Positions 35,341 through 48,814 of a stretch of 64,000 nt of DNA are shown here, piece by piece. Below the pieces are notes generated by a model. It did no database searches, was not told the origin of the DNA, and worked only from the letters and a program-made list of their open reading frames with translations. Numbering within the stretch: position 1 is the first letter of the stretch; each line of letters opens with the position of its first letter. The stretch covers positions 16,799,254 to 16,863,253 of the forward strand of contig JAQFVV010006197.1 of the NCBI GenBank assembly GCA_028023455.1, written 5' to 3'. The stretch comes from Epiperipatus broadwayi. Its lineage: Eukaryota > Onychophora > Udeonychophora > Euonychophora > Peripatidae. Both the position numbers and the translations under genes were made by a program.

Positions 35341-36179
35341 GCTCTCCAAATGTTTTAAACTCATTAGTATATTATTTTATCTTAGCCTAATTATTGCTTT
35401 TTTTTTGCAAAATTATATCAGTAATATATATGCTACACACACCTAGTAATGAAAGTCATTCATTTATTCACGTGATTGCTATGGTAAAATCTTTAGAGCA
35501 AACTCCATATAAATCATTTCTAATTGTTAAGTATATCTTTTTCTTAATGCATTATTTTATTTAAAAGCATGCATATTTAATTAACTATTAAGCAAAGTTG
35601 AAGCCTTGCATTTACTTTTATTTCATATATAAATAGATCTATTAAATTACCTCTGAATAATTCAAGTATATTTCAAAGAATCTTGTTAAATTAAAACAGA
35701 AGTAAAATAGTGTTTCTTAATCAAAAATGTATATAAAAATATAAACGTTTAAGATTTAACATAAATGAAACGATGCTTTTAAAAAAGGTGAATAAACTTT
35801 TGAAATGTGGGAGCAATATTAAAAAAGTATTGACTATTAAGAAATTTGGTTCAGCAAGAAAAATAATATATATTTCTTTTTGCACAAATGTATGTGTTAC
35901 TATGTAAGTATATACATGCGTAAGTATATATATATGTCTTATAATTTGATTGATATTTCAAATTGAAATAATATTTATAAAACTATATTCTTTTTTATAT
36001 AGTTATATTTTATTTACTAATATATCAATTTTTGGTAAGTAGGAATGCTCAACTAAGTTTTATGAAGTACTAATGTATAGATAAAAACAAAAAGATGTAT
36101 GTTTGGTAATGAAGAATATAAAAGTTTCAAAGTATAAAACAACATATTGGTATGGAGGAAAAGTTGTTTCAGCAATAAG
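35341..36179. other. AT-rich non-coding stretch
   Basis: No feature beyond (TA)n runs near 35930. Confidence 0.35.
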
Positions 36180-36900
36180 AAATAAAAAGGGAACTATTAT
36201 TAAAAAGAGGACCATACCATGAAATGTGTAGATGAGTTTCACAAAGTAATAAAAAATAAAAAAAAATAAAGTAACCACTACACCTATTACATCTTTTTTT
36301 GATTTGCCAAGTATTTTAAATGAAGATGTCAGACTTGCAATTAAGTCTATGAAGATAGGAAAATTTCTAAAAAATGATAGACATTATTAATATCTTAAAA
36401 GAAACAAGTGCAGAAATGATAAAAAAAAATGTTGGCAAAACTATATGTTAAATATATAAATGATAAAATAGAGCAAATAATTGGAAATTTGCAGTAACAA
36501 TATTGATATTTACAAAATGTAATGAAAATATTAAAAATTAAAGTCCTATCAGTCTTCTACCAGTTTCATACAAAATCTTTACCAAAGTAATTCCAACTCA
36601 TCTACAGCAAATTTTGTACTTAAACAAACCAAAAGAATAATCTGTTTTTAAAAGTGATTTTAACACAGTGAATCATGTCTAAGGTTTAAGGGAAGATATA
36701 AAAAAGACCAATGAATATGAGTTGTCAATATCTTTTGGATTTATAAATTATGAAACAACATTTGATTTTATAAGCATTTCAAGAGTGATTAAAGCTTTAG
36801 ACCATCAAGATATAGATCCAGAATATTATAGAAGTGATTAGATTACATAATGACCCTAAGAAGATTAACATTGATAATGTAATTCTATATCTAAAAAAAC
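36180..36900 (+). pseudogene. RTE-type LINE relic (+), copy 2
   Basis: Plus-strand fragments follow the RT order of RTE-like LINEs: LPSILNEDVRLAIKSMKIGK near 36305-36360 (block (P)....E(V)..AI..(L/M)K.GK), SYQSSTSFIQNLYQSNSNSS near 36545-36605 with shifts, then a frame near 36740-36840 with FINYETTFDFI (family (V)DYEKAFDS(V)) and VIKALDHQDIDPEYY (family VIKAL...G(V/I)...Y). It ends around the start of the opposing copy at 37045. Multiple stops. Confidence 0.7.
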
Positions 36901-37044
36901 TTTTTACAGCAATTTTACTATAAGTATTTTGCAGATTACAAATGAAAACCCATGAAAATTATTTATCATCTAGGCTTAAATTAATTCACAAATTCATAAT
37001 GATAATCATCTAGGATAAAAGATTGTGAAGATTTTTCTATTGTT

Positions 37045-40000
37045 GATTATTCATCATCATCAACAACAATTATCAATTCACTGCAGGATGGGGGTCTTTT
37101 CAAGTTCAATCCATTTCCAATCTCTAGCCTCTCTTCTCCACATCACCCCTGCACACTTTCTTATTTTATCCATTCATCTCACAAGTAGTCTCTTTCTGAG
37201 TCTTTTACACTCTCTTAGAATTCTATTTAAGATTTCAATTGTCCATCTATTATCATTTCTTTGAGCAATATGTCCAGCCCAAGTCTACTTTAGTCTTTTA
37301 ATTCTTTCAATGATGTCAGTCACACTTGTTTGTTCTCTTGCCCATATATTGCATTTTCAATCTGCTAATATGCATCTCTCCAAACTTCTTTGAGTGGTCT
37401 GAATTTTCTGTATTGCTCTTCTATTAAGTATTCAAATCTCAGATCCATAACTCAGAACTGGTTTATTAAAAACCTTACTTTTCAGATAGGCATATTTCCT
37501 TTTGATATTAAGTTATTTCTACCAAAAAGAACTCCAATCAAGTTTAATTCTATGATTAATTTCATTATGTTTCCATCTGTAGTAATAATCTGCTCAAAAT
37601 ATTTGTAGTTGTTAACTTTTAACTCATTATATTCAATCTTTATTTTCATCTTTAATAAAATCTATTGAACATTCCTTTAGTCTTTTTAATATCTACCTTT
37701 AGTCCTATTTTCTTACTTTCTTCTGATAACTTTTGCAACATTTCCTAAAGTTCTGAAGCATTATTTGCAAAAAAAATTACATCTGCTAAATCTAAATGAC
37801 TTAAATAATCTCCATTTACTTTTATTCCTTTAACTTCCCATTTTACCCAGAAAATACTTCTTCCAGCACTGCTGTAAAATGTTTTGGAGATATGGAGTCA
37901 CCCTGTCTTACACTCTTCTCAATGTTAACCTTCCTAGTATCATTATGATATGTGGTGAAACTTTTCTATATAATAATTTCTGTAGGTTTTCTATATCATA
38001 ATTTCTGCAGACTAAGCATTTTCAGAGTTTTGTTACTCCATAATCAAACTTAGATTATGGAGTAACAAAACTCTGAAAACGCTTAGTCTGCAGAAATTAT
38101 GATATAGAAAGCCTACAGAAATTATTATACAGAAAAGTTTCACTGCAACACATCAGTGTGTTATTAATTACAAAATAAAGGTGAAATAAAATAGTTATTC
38201 TAGTATCATTATGTAATCTAATTGTTGCTGTTACATTTTTATAAATATTGTTCAGAATGTGACAATGTCCTGGATCTATATCTTGATGATCCAATGCTTT
38301 AATCACTGAAGAAATACTTATAGAATCAAATGACTTTTTATAATCTACAAATCTAAAGCATTAGGTATCTCATATTTATTGGTGTTTTCTATAAATGTTC
38401 TCAATATTTGAATATGATCTATTGTACTAAAACCGTTTTTAAATCCAGCTCGTTCTTTTGGTTGGTTGTAATACGTTTTCTGCTGACAAGTTGTAATTAT
38501 CTTGGTAAAATTTTTGTATAAAACTGATAGGTCTATAATTTCTAATATCTTCTTTATCACCTTTTTAAAATATTAATACTGAATTCATCCAATCATCTGA
38601 TACATCTTTATCATTTAGACATTTGCTTTTTTGATTATTTCTTTCTTAACCTTCTTCTTTTAATATATTGCTTATAATTCTATCATTACCTGGAATTTTT
38701 TCTTTATTTATGAATTTAATTGCATGTCTCACTTCTTCATTTAAAATCCTGAACAATTCAGAAGATATAATAGATGTAGGAGGTACTTGTTCTTTATTAC
38801 TATATAATTCTTGATGGAACTCTTCTACCCATTTTATATTATCTCTCTTTTTAGTAATAGTTCCATATTTTTTCTTACTGCAGATAAAAGTTTCCTATCA
38901 ATATCAAAATGTTGTTTTATACTCTTGAGATTTCTATTCTCTTCTACAGCTTTTCTTGCTAGTTCACAATTATACTTTCTTATATCATTATCAACCCTTT
39001 TTCGCACCACTTTACAAAATTCAAGATATTCAATTCTTCTTAATGCATCATTTTGTATATCTTCATATTCCTTCTTTTCTTCATAAATTCTCTGGTCTCA
39101 ATAGAAATTTTATTGGCCAATTGCTCCTTTTTTCTACCACTTATCTTTGTTGCAGTTTTTAAAAGTGTATCCATTATTTTTTTATTAATTTCATTCAAAT
39201 CGGAATCATGTTCAAAATCAACTAATACATGAAAATAATTTGCAAGTTCTAATTTAAATTCATTAGAATGTTTCTGAAGATTAGGAATATCAATTGTATC
39301 TTACATCTTACTAATCAATGATCACTTCCTGTGTTGAATTTATTAAGAACATTATAATCTTGAAATATGTATTTTCTGTTATAATCAAATTCTGCTGTAC
39401 CTTTATTTGGATGCTTCAATGTCCATTTTTTTAAACATTTTTCTCAAAAAAAGAATTCATAATATAAAGTTTTTATTTTTCTGCAAACCCCAAAAGTCTA
39501 TGTCCTTTTTCATTTCTATTATTATAACCAAATTTACCTACAGCACTTTCATTTTTCATTTGTTTACTAATTCTAGCAATAAAATCTTCCATAACAATTT
39601 TAAAATGCTGTTTACTCTGATCGAACGCTTTTTTGTACATCTATATAAAAATCTTCTACTACTTCATCAGTATGAGAACTTGTTGGGGCATAAACCTGAA
39701 TTATATGCATTTAGTTTCTGCTATTAAGTTGAATAACTAATCTTGCCATTCTGTCTAATACACCATCAATCTCCACAATGTTGTTCTTCTATTTTTTATT
39801 TATAATGAATCCTACTTCACTTGTACTTCCAATATTTGTGGATTTATAGTAGAGTATATTTTTTAAATCAATTGTCTCTTCATCTTGACAAAGTCCAATA
39901 ATGTCCTATTTATTGTAAGGTAGTTCTTCCAATTCTTGCAATCTTCCTTCATTTGAAAGTGATCTGCAGTTGGTAAGAAACCAAATAAATTGTCATCATC

Positions 40001-40090
40001 AGGTCTACAATCAGGGAATTTTTAGCATTCTCCACCTTCAGCCACCAACTTCTGCCTTGTCTGGTGACTTTATAGCCTCCTAGGAATAAG
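37045..40090 (-). mobile_element. RTE-type LINE, longest copy (endonuclease + reverse transcriptase), inactive
   Basis: Reads from about 40090 to 37045 on the minus strand. Endonuclease part: VGKFGYNNRNEKGHRLLGF and LYIMNSFF near 39440-39560, matching VG.FG.G.RN.RG..L..F....L.I.NT.F. Reverse transcriptase: RAGFKNGFSTIDHIQILRTF near 38380-38450, VIKALDHQDIDPGHCHILNN near 38245-38305, SVRQGDSISPKHFTAVLEEV near 37860-37910, and LADVIFFANNASEL near 37765-37805, the active-site FADD box with its second Asp now Val. The 3' end has the (M)LG(V/I)..RD......(R).(T/Q) segment and ends in a short TGATGATGA tail. Frames are broken and a fold-back insert lies at 37948-38199. In live elements the endonuclease nicks target DNA and the RT copies RNA there. 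Confidence 0.85.
37934..38213. mobile_element. Fold-back insertion in the RTE copy, flanked by a 14-bp duplication
   Basis: CTAGTATCATTATG occurs at 37934-37947 and 38200-38213 around an insert of 252 bp; removing the insert and one repeat restores the continuity of the RTE alignment on either side. The insert is a hairpin: arms of at least 86 bp (37960-38045 and 38053-38138) are about 97% matched by eye around the 7-nt loop AAACTTA. The right side carries an extra A-rich tail (about 38160-38199). The tail and the duplication length suggest LINE-driven insertion. Confidence 0.75.
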
Positions 40091-40195
40091 GACTATAATT
40101 TATTTTTGTTTGTCATGATTGTATATATCTATTAGAAGAAAAAAAATTATTCACACACACATTCATTCTGCTTTATTATTAAAAGATACTAATTG

Positions 40196-41250
40196 CTAAA
40201 TCTCAAGAACTTCATAAGTTGCATTTAAAACATTATATTCTTTATGTAGATAATTTTTTGAATTAACAATAACAACACACTTTTCAGCATACTGTAAATA
40301 TAGAGGCCAAGAAGATAAAGTTATTTTTAATTTTAATGGATCAATAAAAATGCTGCCATCAATGTTGATCATGATGCCTGCTTGGTTCATGAAATCTTAT
40401 AAACTATTCCAAACATTATTATAAAAATGAAAAACAAAGTTAACTAGTATACGTCCTCTTTTAACAACAATTTTATCCTTAGTAATAATAAAGCTCCCTC
40501 TTATTTCATTATATAGCATATTGGTAATTTAAATAAATGGAAAATTAGTTAACTTCAAATATTGCAACAAATTGACAAAACTATTTGATTAATTGATCCA
40601 AATGCTTTGAAAAAATCAATAAAAGCATTATAAAAAGTTCACCATTGGGACATTTTTAAACTTTTGCGTGGCAATAAAAATCATATCTATGGCACTTTTT
40701 AATTTTTTAAATTTATACTGAGTCTGTGGCAAGCACACTATTCAACACAATTCTTAGAAGTACTTCGCTATAATTGATAATAATGCTATTTCATGATAAT
40801 TATTGCATTCTTATTTATTTTCAATATATTTATAAAATGCAATAATGGAAACATTCTTAACATTAGTTGTCATAACTTTCTGGTCCCATATTTTTCTTTA
40901 AAAAATTCCAATAACTTTAAAGCTAACCACTGACTATAATTTAAAAATTCTTTTGAGCATCTCATCAGGATCTGTAGTCTTTTCATTTTTTAAGATTAAT
41001 TAAAAGCAGTTTTAATAACATTAAAATCATTTTTATACTCAAAATACTTTTTTCATTTATTCAGTATATCATCATTATAATATAAAAAAATGTCATCCAT
41101 GGATTTTCTAAGACTTTCAGGTTCATGTATTATTTTTAATGTCAAATAAGTTTCAAAAGTGACTCAATAAATAAATTATCTTCTCTAAACAAAAGTCATT
41201 GCCCATATTTAAACCTTCTTGTTAGTTGTTGAACTTATTCACTTAAATCT
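40196..41250 (-). pseudogene. Non-LTR reverse transcriptase relic, different family from RTE
   Basis: Minus-strand fragments resemble another LINE RT: SAIDMIFIATQKF near 40660-40700 (family (G/S).(I/T)DMIF.(A)RQ), a frame near 40590-40640 with FIDFFKAFGSIN (family F(I/V)DL.KAFD..N), and in 40196-40390 GIMINIDGSIFIDPLKLK then LQYAEKCVVIVNS, placed like G(V/I)..(R)TDGS(L)F.L.RL and LLFADDCAL. In the last block the FADD active-site box reads YAEK. The relic is old and the family assignment uncertain. Confidence 0.5.
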
Positions 41251-41299
41251 ATATATAAATAGATTATGAAGCGTCATGTCCAATTTATTATTTTGCTAA

Positions 41300-42650
41300 A
41301 TGGAAAATGACACATTTCCTTTTAATCAAATCACTAATAATATAATCATTGTCAAAGAAAGAATCAAGATTCTTTTGGTGAAAGAAAGAATATAATTATT
41401 TGTATCCATAAAATATCCTTAAAAACTTCTATGTCTCAGTAATATGATAATCTTGAAAATTCAAATTGACAATTTTAGTATTCAACAGTTGCTTAAGTTT
41501 AGCATGAGTAACAATAATTTCTAAAGAATGAGCATAAAGTTTCCTTCCAGTATATATAGAATAGGATTTAATTTTTAATACACCTATTTATGATCTCATA
41601 TTATATAATTTTTTTTTTGCATTTTAATTTCTAACTATAATGGTCAGTAATTATTACTTTGAACTTTTTAACATTATTATTGGCCTACTTTCTTATACAA
41701 GCTATTTACTAAAGCCCTGAAGCAATATTTATAAAAACTAACACATAATATTATCTATGAAATTTAATTGACTTGTTTAATCTTCACATATATATATATA
41801 CCCTTTGCTTCCCATTTTAATCCATAAAATGCTTTCTGTAAAACTACTATTGAAGTTTTTGAGAGAAAATTTCATTTTGCCATATACCCTTAATGATATT
41901 AATCTTCTTAGTATCCCCATTTTTATCTGTCTTTGCATTTTAAAATTCTTCAAAACTTGACAATTGTATATATATCTTGATGTTTGAACTGGAATGCTTA
42001 CAGTTAAATATCTTCTTATAATCTACAATGACAATTCATATTAATTAAATTATTTACATTTCTCTGAATACTTGAATGTTGTCTATCTTGCTATAATTAT
42101 TTTTAAATTTGGCTGTTTGTTTTTGTGATGACCTTAATTAATATCATGTATAAAACTTCTAGAAGGCCAATGAATCCATAATTTCTAAAATATTTTTTTC
42201 ACTTTTCTTAAATGCAATATATTTTTTGAATAGCTTATTTAAAAATAATTATAATGATTTCATCATTTAGTACAGCTTTTCTGTGTTTTTTTAAATTTAA
42301 TCCTGTCTCACCTTTTCGCTTAAAATGCTTGGAATGTCAGAAGATATTGAAATTGTAGGATCTTTTTGTTGTTTATATTCTTTACTGCAATAACAACTTC
42401 TTATAGAATTCTTCCACTTACATGATGGTATAACTTAAAGAATTATTTCTAGTAACAATTTCATATTCTATTTATAAAATAACATTCCTTTTAATATTAA
42501 GATGATATTGTATATTCTTGAGATTTTTGTTATTTTCTATAGTTGTCCATACTACTTCACTATTATATTTTATTCTGTCATCATTGTTCATATGAGCTTA
42601 CCTAATTGATATATGTCAGAGAAAACAAAATTCCAATACAGTTAAATGTG
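41300..42650 (-). pseudogene. RTE-type LINE relic (-), second minus copy
   Basis: The nucleotide sequence parallels the 37045-40090 copy block by block: about 41690-41880 with 37740-37900 (TTACTAAAGCCCTGAAGC ... CCCATTTTAATCCATAAAAT), and about 41960-42140 with 38270-38470 (TATATCTTGATG ... TTGTCTATCTTGCTATAAT). It is more decayed than that copy, with no open block left. Confidence 0.6.
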
Positions 42651-45600
42651 AATGTAATTTAAATAATAATTGCTTATTTTAAAAATTAAAAATAAATTTA
42701 ATTGAACACTTACTAGATCCATTACTATATTACTTAATCTATCATCGCATTAATCTTTGTGGTAATTTATGAATTCTTAGATAATTAAGGAAGAGTTTAA
42801 ATAGTTGCACATTGCAGAAAATATACATATATTATATAAAAGAAACATGAAAATGGAAGCTAATTGGATTTTTTACATCTAATTTTCTTTGTTTTAAAAT
42901 TGGTATGTATATATATTCTAACTATTGGGAATTTTGCTAAGGGATTGGGATGTTTAACAGATGTCCACGTTGTGAGCCAAATGTAAATAAAAAGAATTTG
43001 CTAAGTATAAATTAAATATTTTCTAAGTACAATGTATAATCTCCTTCATGCGACCACGTTACAGACCAATTGTAACTAAATAAAAGTCAATTCTAACAAA
43101 TGAAAAGTTATGCTTTACTTTGTTAATTTTATAAAAACTTATTAAATTGACATAAAACACATTTTTTAATCTCTCGATCGGTCATCCACATTGTATTTCA
43201 AATAGAACTAAAATGATTGGGAGAGTCTACAAATATCACATATATTATTGGACCATTTAAGCTAATTATAACTTTATTCTAACCAATGAGAATTTTTTAT
43301 TCAAATGGTCGCACATCCACATTATAGATTGATTGTCCTATATTAAATCTCTATGGCATTTAAACACTTGCAGCTAAATTGCATGACAATTGTAACATTT
43401 TACGGATGGATCGATGGAAGCTTCATCATTCCCAGCTGACACTATTTCTAAAGCCTACTGGGATGATGATGATGGTACAGAACATCTATAAGCTTAATTG
43501 CCAGGGTGCCAAATTGCAACTTTAATAAAATATAAAGGTTAAATCTCACTTCAATAATTTTCAGTAATCCTTAATGAATGGGTTAATAAATAATCAATCG
43601 ATTTAGAGGGCACTGAGAATGCATTAAAATTGTTAATATTAATATCTTTGGAAATTCTTGGTTATTCTCAGAACACTCCCCATTCACCATCATTAAAGCT
43701 ACAATTAAAATTTTATTCTAATTACAAAGTTCTATATCCATCTCCACCTTCCTGATCCACCCCTCCATCAACTTCACATCCATAGATCTATTACACTATT
43801 ATCTATTTTATTATTAAATTTTACATTCTTGCTAGCTCATTTCTCCCATTATAATCTCTTCTCAGGGTTTTTTAGAACAATTAGGTGTGGAAATCGAATA
43901 AGCTGCGACAGATTATTGGTGATAAACACTCCTCTCTTGATCACCTCCAAGGTGATCTTGGGTTGTCTTTAATGCAGTTTAATATCTATTTACATTAAAG
44001 CTCAGAATAATTTAAGCTTATTAAATCTTTTAGAAATACATTATAAACCTATTCACAATTATAACAAAATTATAAAGAAGTGCGTCTAGAGAGGTGCTTG
44101 AATACAACGGATGGAGAAAGGATTTTATGTCCACCCTCTGCATCCTCTATCACTCAATAACTCTCTATTCACAGTTTACATCTCAAATATACTAAATTAT
44201 TTGGTAATTTTAAGTATTTGAAATTAACCATTTTTAAATAATTTTACCGGATATTATTTATGTACATGATAATTCAAATATTAATCATAATATATTGATG
44301 TATGATTGGATTGAGATATCTAGATAATAATAACCCACAAAAACATTGAGACATATGCAAATTTTATTTAAAACAAATAACAAATTTTATTGATAGACTA
44401 CAATTCAATACAGAAACATATATACCCGTTCACTTGATGACTCGCATGGTTTTCCCTTGTTTTATAACCGTATTATAGGAAAAAAATCTAAACATATAAC
44501 TATCCCTAAATCAATGGATAATATCACTAGGTTTAAAATATCAATATTTATTTCCTAATTATCAGGGAATCACGATTACTATGGAGTAAAAAATAATATT
44601 TACATTCACATATATATTATATTTACGCTTTCATTTTTAACCTAGATACAGCTAATACCAAATTTCTTCCCGTGTTTAATGCTTTTAAATTCCTGATTTG
44701 CTTTGAGAGCTAATTTTTCCCATAATCAAATTTAATAATTTTATTTAACTATTTTGAATTAACATTCCTTCGCAAATTTCTTAATCTTATCCTATCATTC
44801 TGATCGAACATTCTTTTGCCCTAATCTTTACACTAGAGATACCTTATGGATGGTGGGATTAAGTCAATGCAAATAAATTGGCATCTAGATCAATCATCAT
44901 CATAGTGCACACACTCTATACTCATGTTCTTATGACATAATAATATTTTAACAATATTACCTTTCCAGCAAAGTTCTCAGCTGGCTATGTAAATATTTAT
45001 TAAATAATTTCATCTACGCATTGCTTATGCTTAAACATTCGTAGGTTTTATTTAACCCTTAATTTCACATTTATTAACTTTATTACTTTTGGCTCGAATG
45101 ATAAGTTAACTAGATCAACAAAACAATATTCAAGTACACCAATCACATCGCACATACATTATCTGCATTCATCCTGACATTAAATTGAGTTTGCGACCTT
45201 GTATCCGACCTTTATAAATAATGCTTAATAATAGCTATCTTTCATACACTCGTAAGGAATATCAAACATCAACATGAGTCAGGCAGTGACCTGAATAAGA
45301 GAAAACCTTTTCACTAAGGTTGAGATATGCTAGGATTTTTATCGCTAGTCATACAAGAAACTTAGGTTTACCTATTACCTCTGGCCAACAATAAAGAAAC
45401 CTTCTTACGGTGTAGAGAATAATCACGTGGGAAAACTCTTCCACTGTGTTCAAATACTTTATGAATATAGCATAAATATCTTAGTGAGCTAGACTTCACT
45501 GGCTTTGTGGATACTTTGTCTATCCACATCACATACAGGTCGAAACATCAACTTCTACAAGTAAAACTTTCATATCTTTAATATTCTGGTGAATTAGTGC

Positions 45601-47764
45601 ACTGGAATATGAGCCAATAAATTTTCCAAGCATTAATCAGCTTGTATCTGACCTTAAATTTATGATAACAACAATAAGAAATAATAAGAAATGCGTATTA
45701 AAATTTTAAAACTATTTCCATGCACTTTTATAAGAAAATGATGATGTTTTAGCTCAATAGTCATGCAATTTTATAAGTCTAAGCATTTGACAATAACTTC
45801 TGATATGATTCATTCAAAACATTTCACTTAATAATAATATCTCTCAGTGTTTTTTTAAATGTTGTAAAGCATTTTAAATAAGGCACATCAGAATGACATG
45901 ATATCAATTTCACCTACCCCCAAAATGACAATGATAGCAAAAGCATTTAAAATAAACACATACAAAATCATCTGATATCAATATCACCTACCCCCAAAAT
46001 AACAATATAATTACAACATAAATTAATTTTAAAATGGATATACATACTCAAACATAAAGAAAGAAATTATTTTTTTTTCTATATTAAATGTCCTACATAA
46101 ATAGCGAATAATAAACAAAAAATTATACTTATATAGAGTTCTTTGGCAAGTGTCCTCCAAGTTCCTGGTTTCCATTTTCCCTTTTTCCTTTCCTCCTTAA
46201 TCTGTTTGTAGAAGCACATGAGTCTATGTAAAAAAAGAAGAAAGTTCTTGTGATGGGGTTTGATTCCTCTGCCATCAGATATACAATTTTTATTTTGCTG
46301 AAACAAGTTCCTCATTTTTAATTTTATGCAGATTACAGTTAAACAGCATTCATTTAACTTTTTCAAGATATATGTCCATTTCTGATTGTCTTTTTCCATC
46401 TTTGAATTCATTTTATATTCAAATTGAATGCTTATATATATGATATCAAACATCTGGGTTTTAAATTTTACTATTTGCTGATCCAACCATGACCACTGAC
46501 TAACTTCCAGAGATTAAAATGTGTGCCCACTTAAAATTTATTCAATACACATTGTCTTTTCTAATACAATGTTAAATTTAGCAAAGTTATTCTTAAGAGA
46601 CAAAAGAGCAATAATAACGATTTATTTTTAAAGAAAAATATTTCTTTAAATTTTATAGCACAGTTTCTCTCTAAGTCAATGAAAAGAAAACTTGCGAACA
46701 AAAAGTTTTAAATAGAATAGCCCCCTTCTGCTAAACAACATAGATTTTATAGAGTCTGCCATCTGGTCATTCTTTTTCTTAATTAATTGACTCTTGTTCC
46801 CTTTTCCTCTGGATAATTTTAACTTTTTGCTCTTTTAGAAAACCATGCCAAATTCACATCTGCATTCTAACAGATGACCAACAATTCTACATTCAACAGA
46901 TATAATTGCCAATTAATTCTACAATCAACAGACCCTCCCTGTTAATTGTATACTTAAATTCCTTGGTGAAATTTATATCATTTAAATGGCTCTGATAATT
47001 TACTGGGTAATATAACACCCATGAAACCCACATTAAAAGTAAATAACAGAACAGCTCTCTTCCCCCTTTTTACTTTTTCCATTAAATAATGAAACAAAAT
47101 ATATATTGCAGCCTAGTTTCAAAGCCAGACCTTTGAACTAAAATTTTGGCTGTGAATATTAAACTTATTATAATGATTTAATTTCTTATTTAAAGATTTC
47201 CTTACAACATGACAAGGAATGATTATTAATTGTGAATTTTACAATTAAGATCCACAATTGGATTATATACACACACATGTATCACATGTATACATTTCTT
47301 TAATTAACCGATTTAATACTTTAATCCTTATAACTATTATTATTTTTTCCTCATTTAATCTCAGGAACTATTTATTTCTAACTTATTAGTATAAAATTAT
47401 GACCATTCATTATCACTATCTAATGTAGTTTTAAGAGTCACACATCCCCTCCCTCTTCTCAGTCAACCTATTAACTAATGTATAAATCTTGTTTTTCTAA
47501 ATATATTTTTAATACTAACTTGACCATAAATTAAAATAAAATAATCTTTTGGTTAGAAATATCTTAATAATAAATTTTCAGATTGCTTACCAAGTCAAAT
47601 GTATGCAATCCTTATAAATATGGGTTCGAACTTGGTCTTGGCTAAAAATTTTCTTATTAAAGAAAAAAACATATAAACTATGAGGAAAATTTTTATTGAA
47701 CCTTCTCTTGCATACTTAACTCAAAAACTGGACCTTGGACAAATCCAAGGGCTACAATATATAT
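42651..47764. other. Long non-coding stretch
   Basis: About 5 kb without a motif I can defend. Visible are: a loose repeat of CCAC(G/A)TT...(A)GACCAATTGTAA in 42970-43330; two copies of ATATCA(A)TxTCACCTACCCCCAAAAT about 77 bp apart (about 45900-46005); a short duplicated ATTCTACA..CAACAGA near 46860-46930; and an orphan tRNA B-box-like GGGTTCGAACTTGG near 47631. Base composition at 43400-45650 is somewhat less AT-rich than its surroundings. Confidence 0.4.
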
Positions 47765-48130
47765 ATATAGTATTATTTCTGGGAGCTTCCATGTAATAAA
47801 AATATAATAGTTAAATAACTGAGATTTCAATATAATAACAAGTATTTTCCTTAAAGCTTCTTCTTTATTAAATCATAAGAATGTGCATGGTGAGATTTAA
47901 AATCATTATTTCAAAAATTATATTTTTTAAAACTTCTCAACCAACAGAATTTCAGAATGAAGAGAAAATAACAAAAGAAAAACAATAATTTTAAATCTCA
48001 CCATACACATTTTTATGATTTGAGAAAGAAGAAGCTCTGAGGAAAGTACTTGTTATTGTACTGAAACATCAGCTATTTGGCTATTATATTTTTATTACAT
48101 GCAAGCTTCCGTAATAATACTATGAATTAA
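47765..48130. repeat. Fold-back repeat, about 160-bp arms
   Basis: Left arm about 47770-47915 (GTATTATTTCTGGGAGCTTC, ATAACAAGTATTTTCC, AAATCATAAGAATGTGCATG, GTGAGATTTAAAAT) is inverted at about 47980-48125 (ATTTTAAATCTCACCATACA, GGAAAGTACTTGTTAT, GAAGCTTGC-type end). The spacer is about 65 bp. Confidence 0.75.
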
Positions 48131-48814
48131 TTTATCCATATATATATATACCCTTTACTGAGGTGAGCCAACTAACTCGAAATCATGGTATAAAGGTTGG
48201 AGACAATGAAAGAGATATTGAATTCTATCTCTCTCAGCATTTATGTAAACAAAAGCTTGTTAGGAGCTATTGGTAAAGCTCCATCTAGTGATTATAAAAT
48301 GCAAGCTAAGGGCAAATTACGAAATTTATAACTTGTTTTGTTTATTATATATATATATTGTAACAGTACAGAATTTAGTAGTAGGATAGTGCAAAGTAAC
48401 TATAATAAATTAATATGAACATAGCAACTGAATAAAAAACACCATCAAATATCAATATAAATAATAAAAAGTTGTCAAACAGAGTAACAGCAGCATATTA
48501 ATCAACAATTTTTCTTTTTGGTTAGATTTTAAATAAGCATAATATAAAGTCTTAAGGCTAATTCTTATCTAGTCAATGCCAAACTTGATACATAATATTA
48601 TAAAACTATTTACTAATATTTGTTTCATGCATGTATATAAGTACTAAAATATGCAATGATATTATAATTCAATGTCTGTATTTCTTCACAGCAATATATG
48701 TAATTATATAATTGAATATTTATAAATACAATAATCAGATATATTTAAAAAAATTTATTCATTTAGTAGCTTTTGACTATCCTCGTAAATTTTATCAACT
48801 AACACTTTGAAAGG

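Noticed and set aside
38811-39727. Several plus-strand open frames of 68-106 codons
   Set aside because: They are the opposite strand of the RTE reverse transcriptase and endonuclease region; the minus strand carries the recognisable motifs.
46079-46486. 135-codon open frame on the minus strand
   Set aside because: No recognisable domain, AT-driven residue use (Ile, Lys, Asn) and no splice or promoter context. Probably chance.
47600-47665. tRNA-like B box GGGTTCGAACTTGG
   Set aside because: Only a B-box resemblance; no A box, boundary or second copy that would define a SINE.
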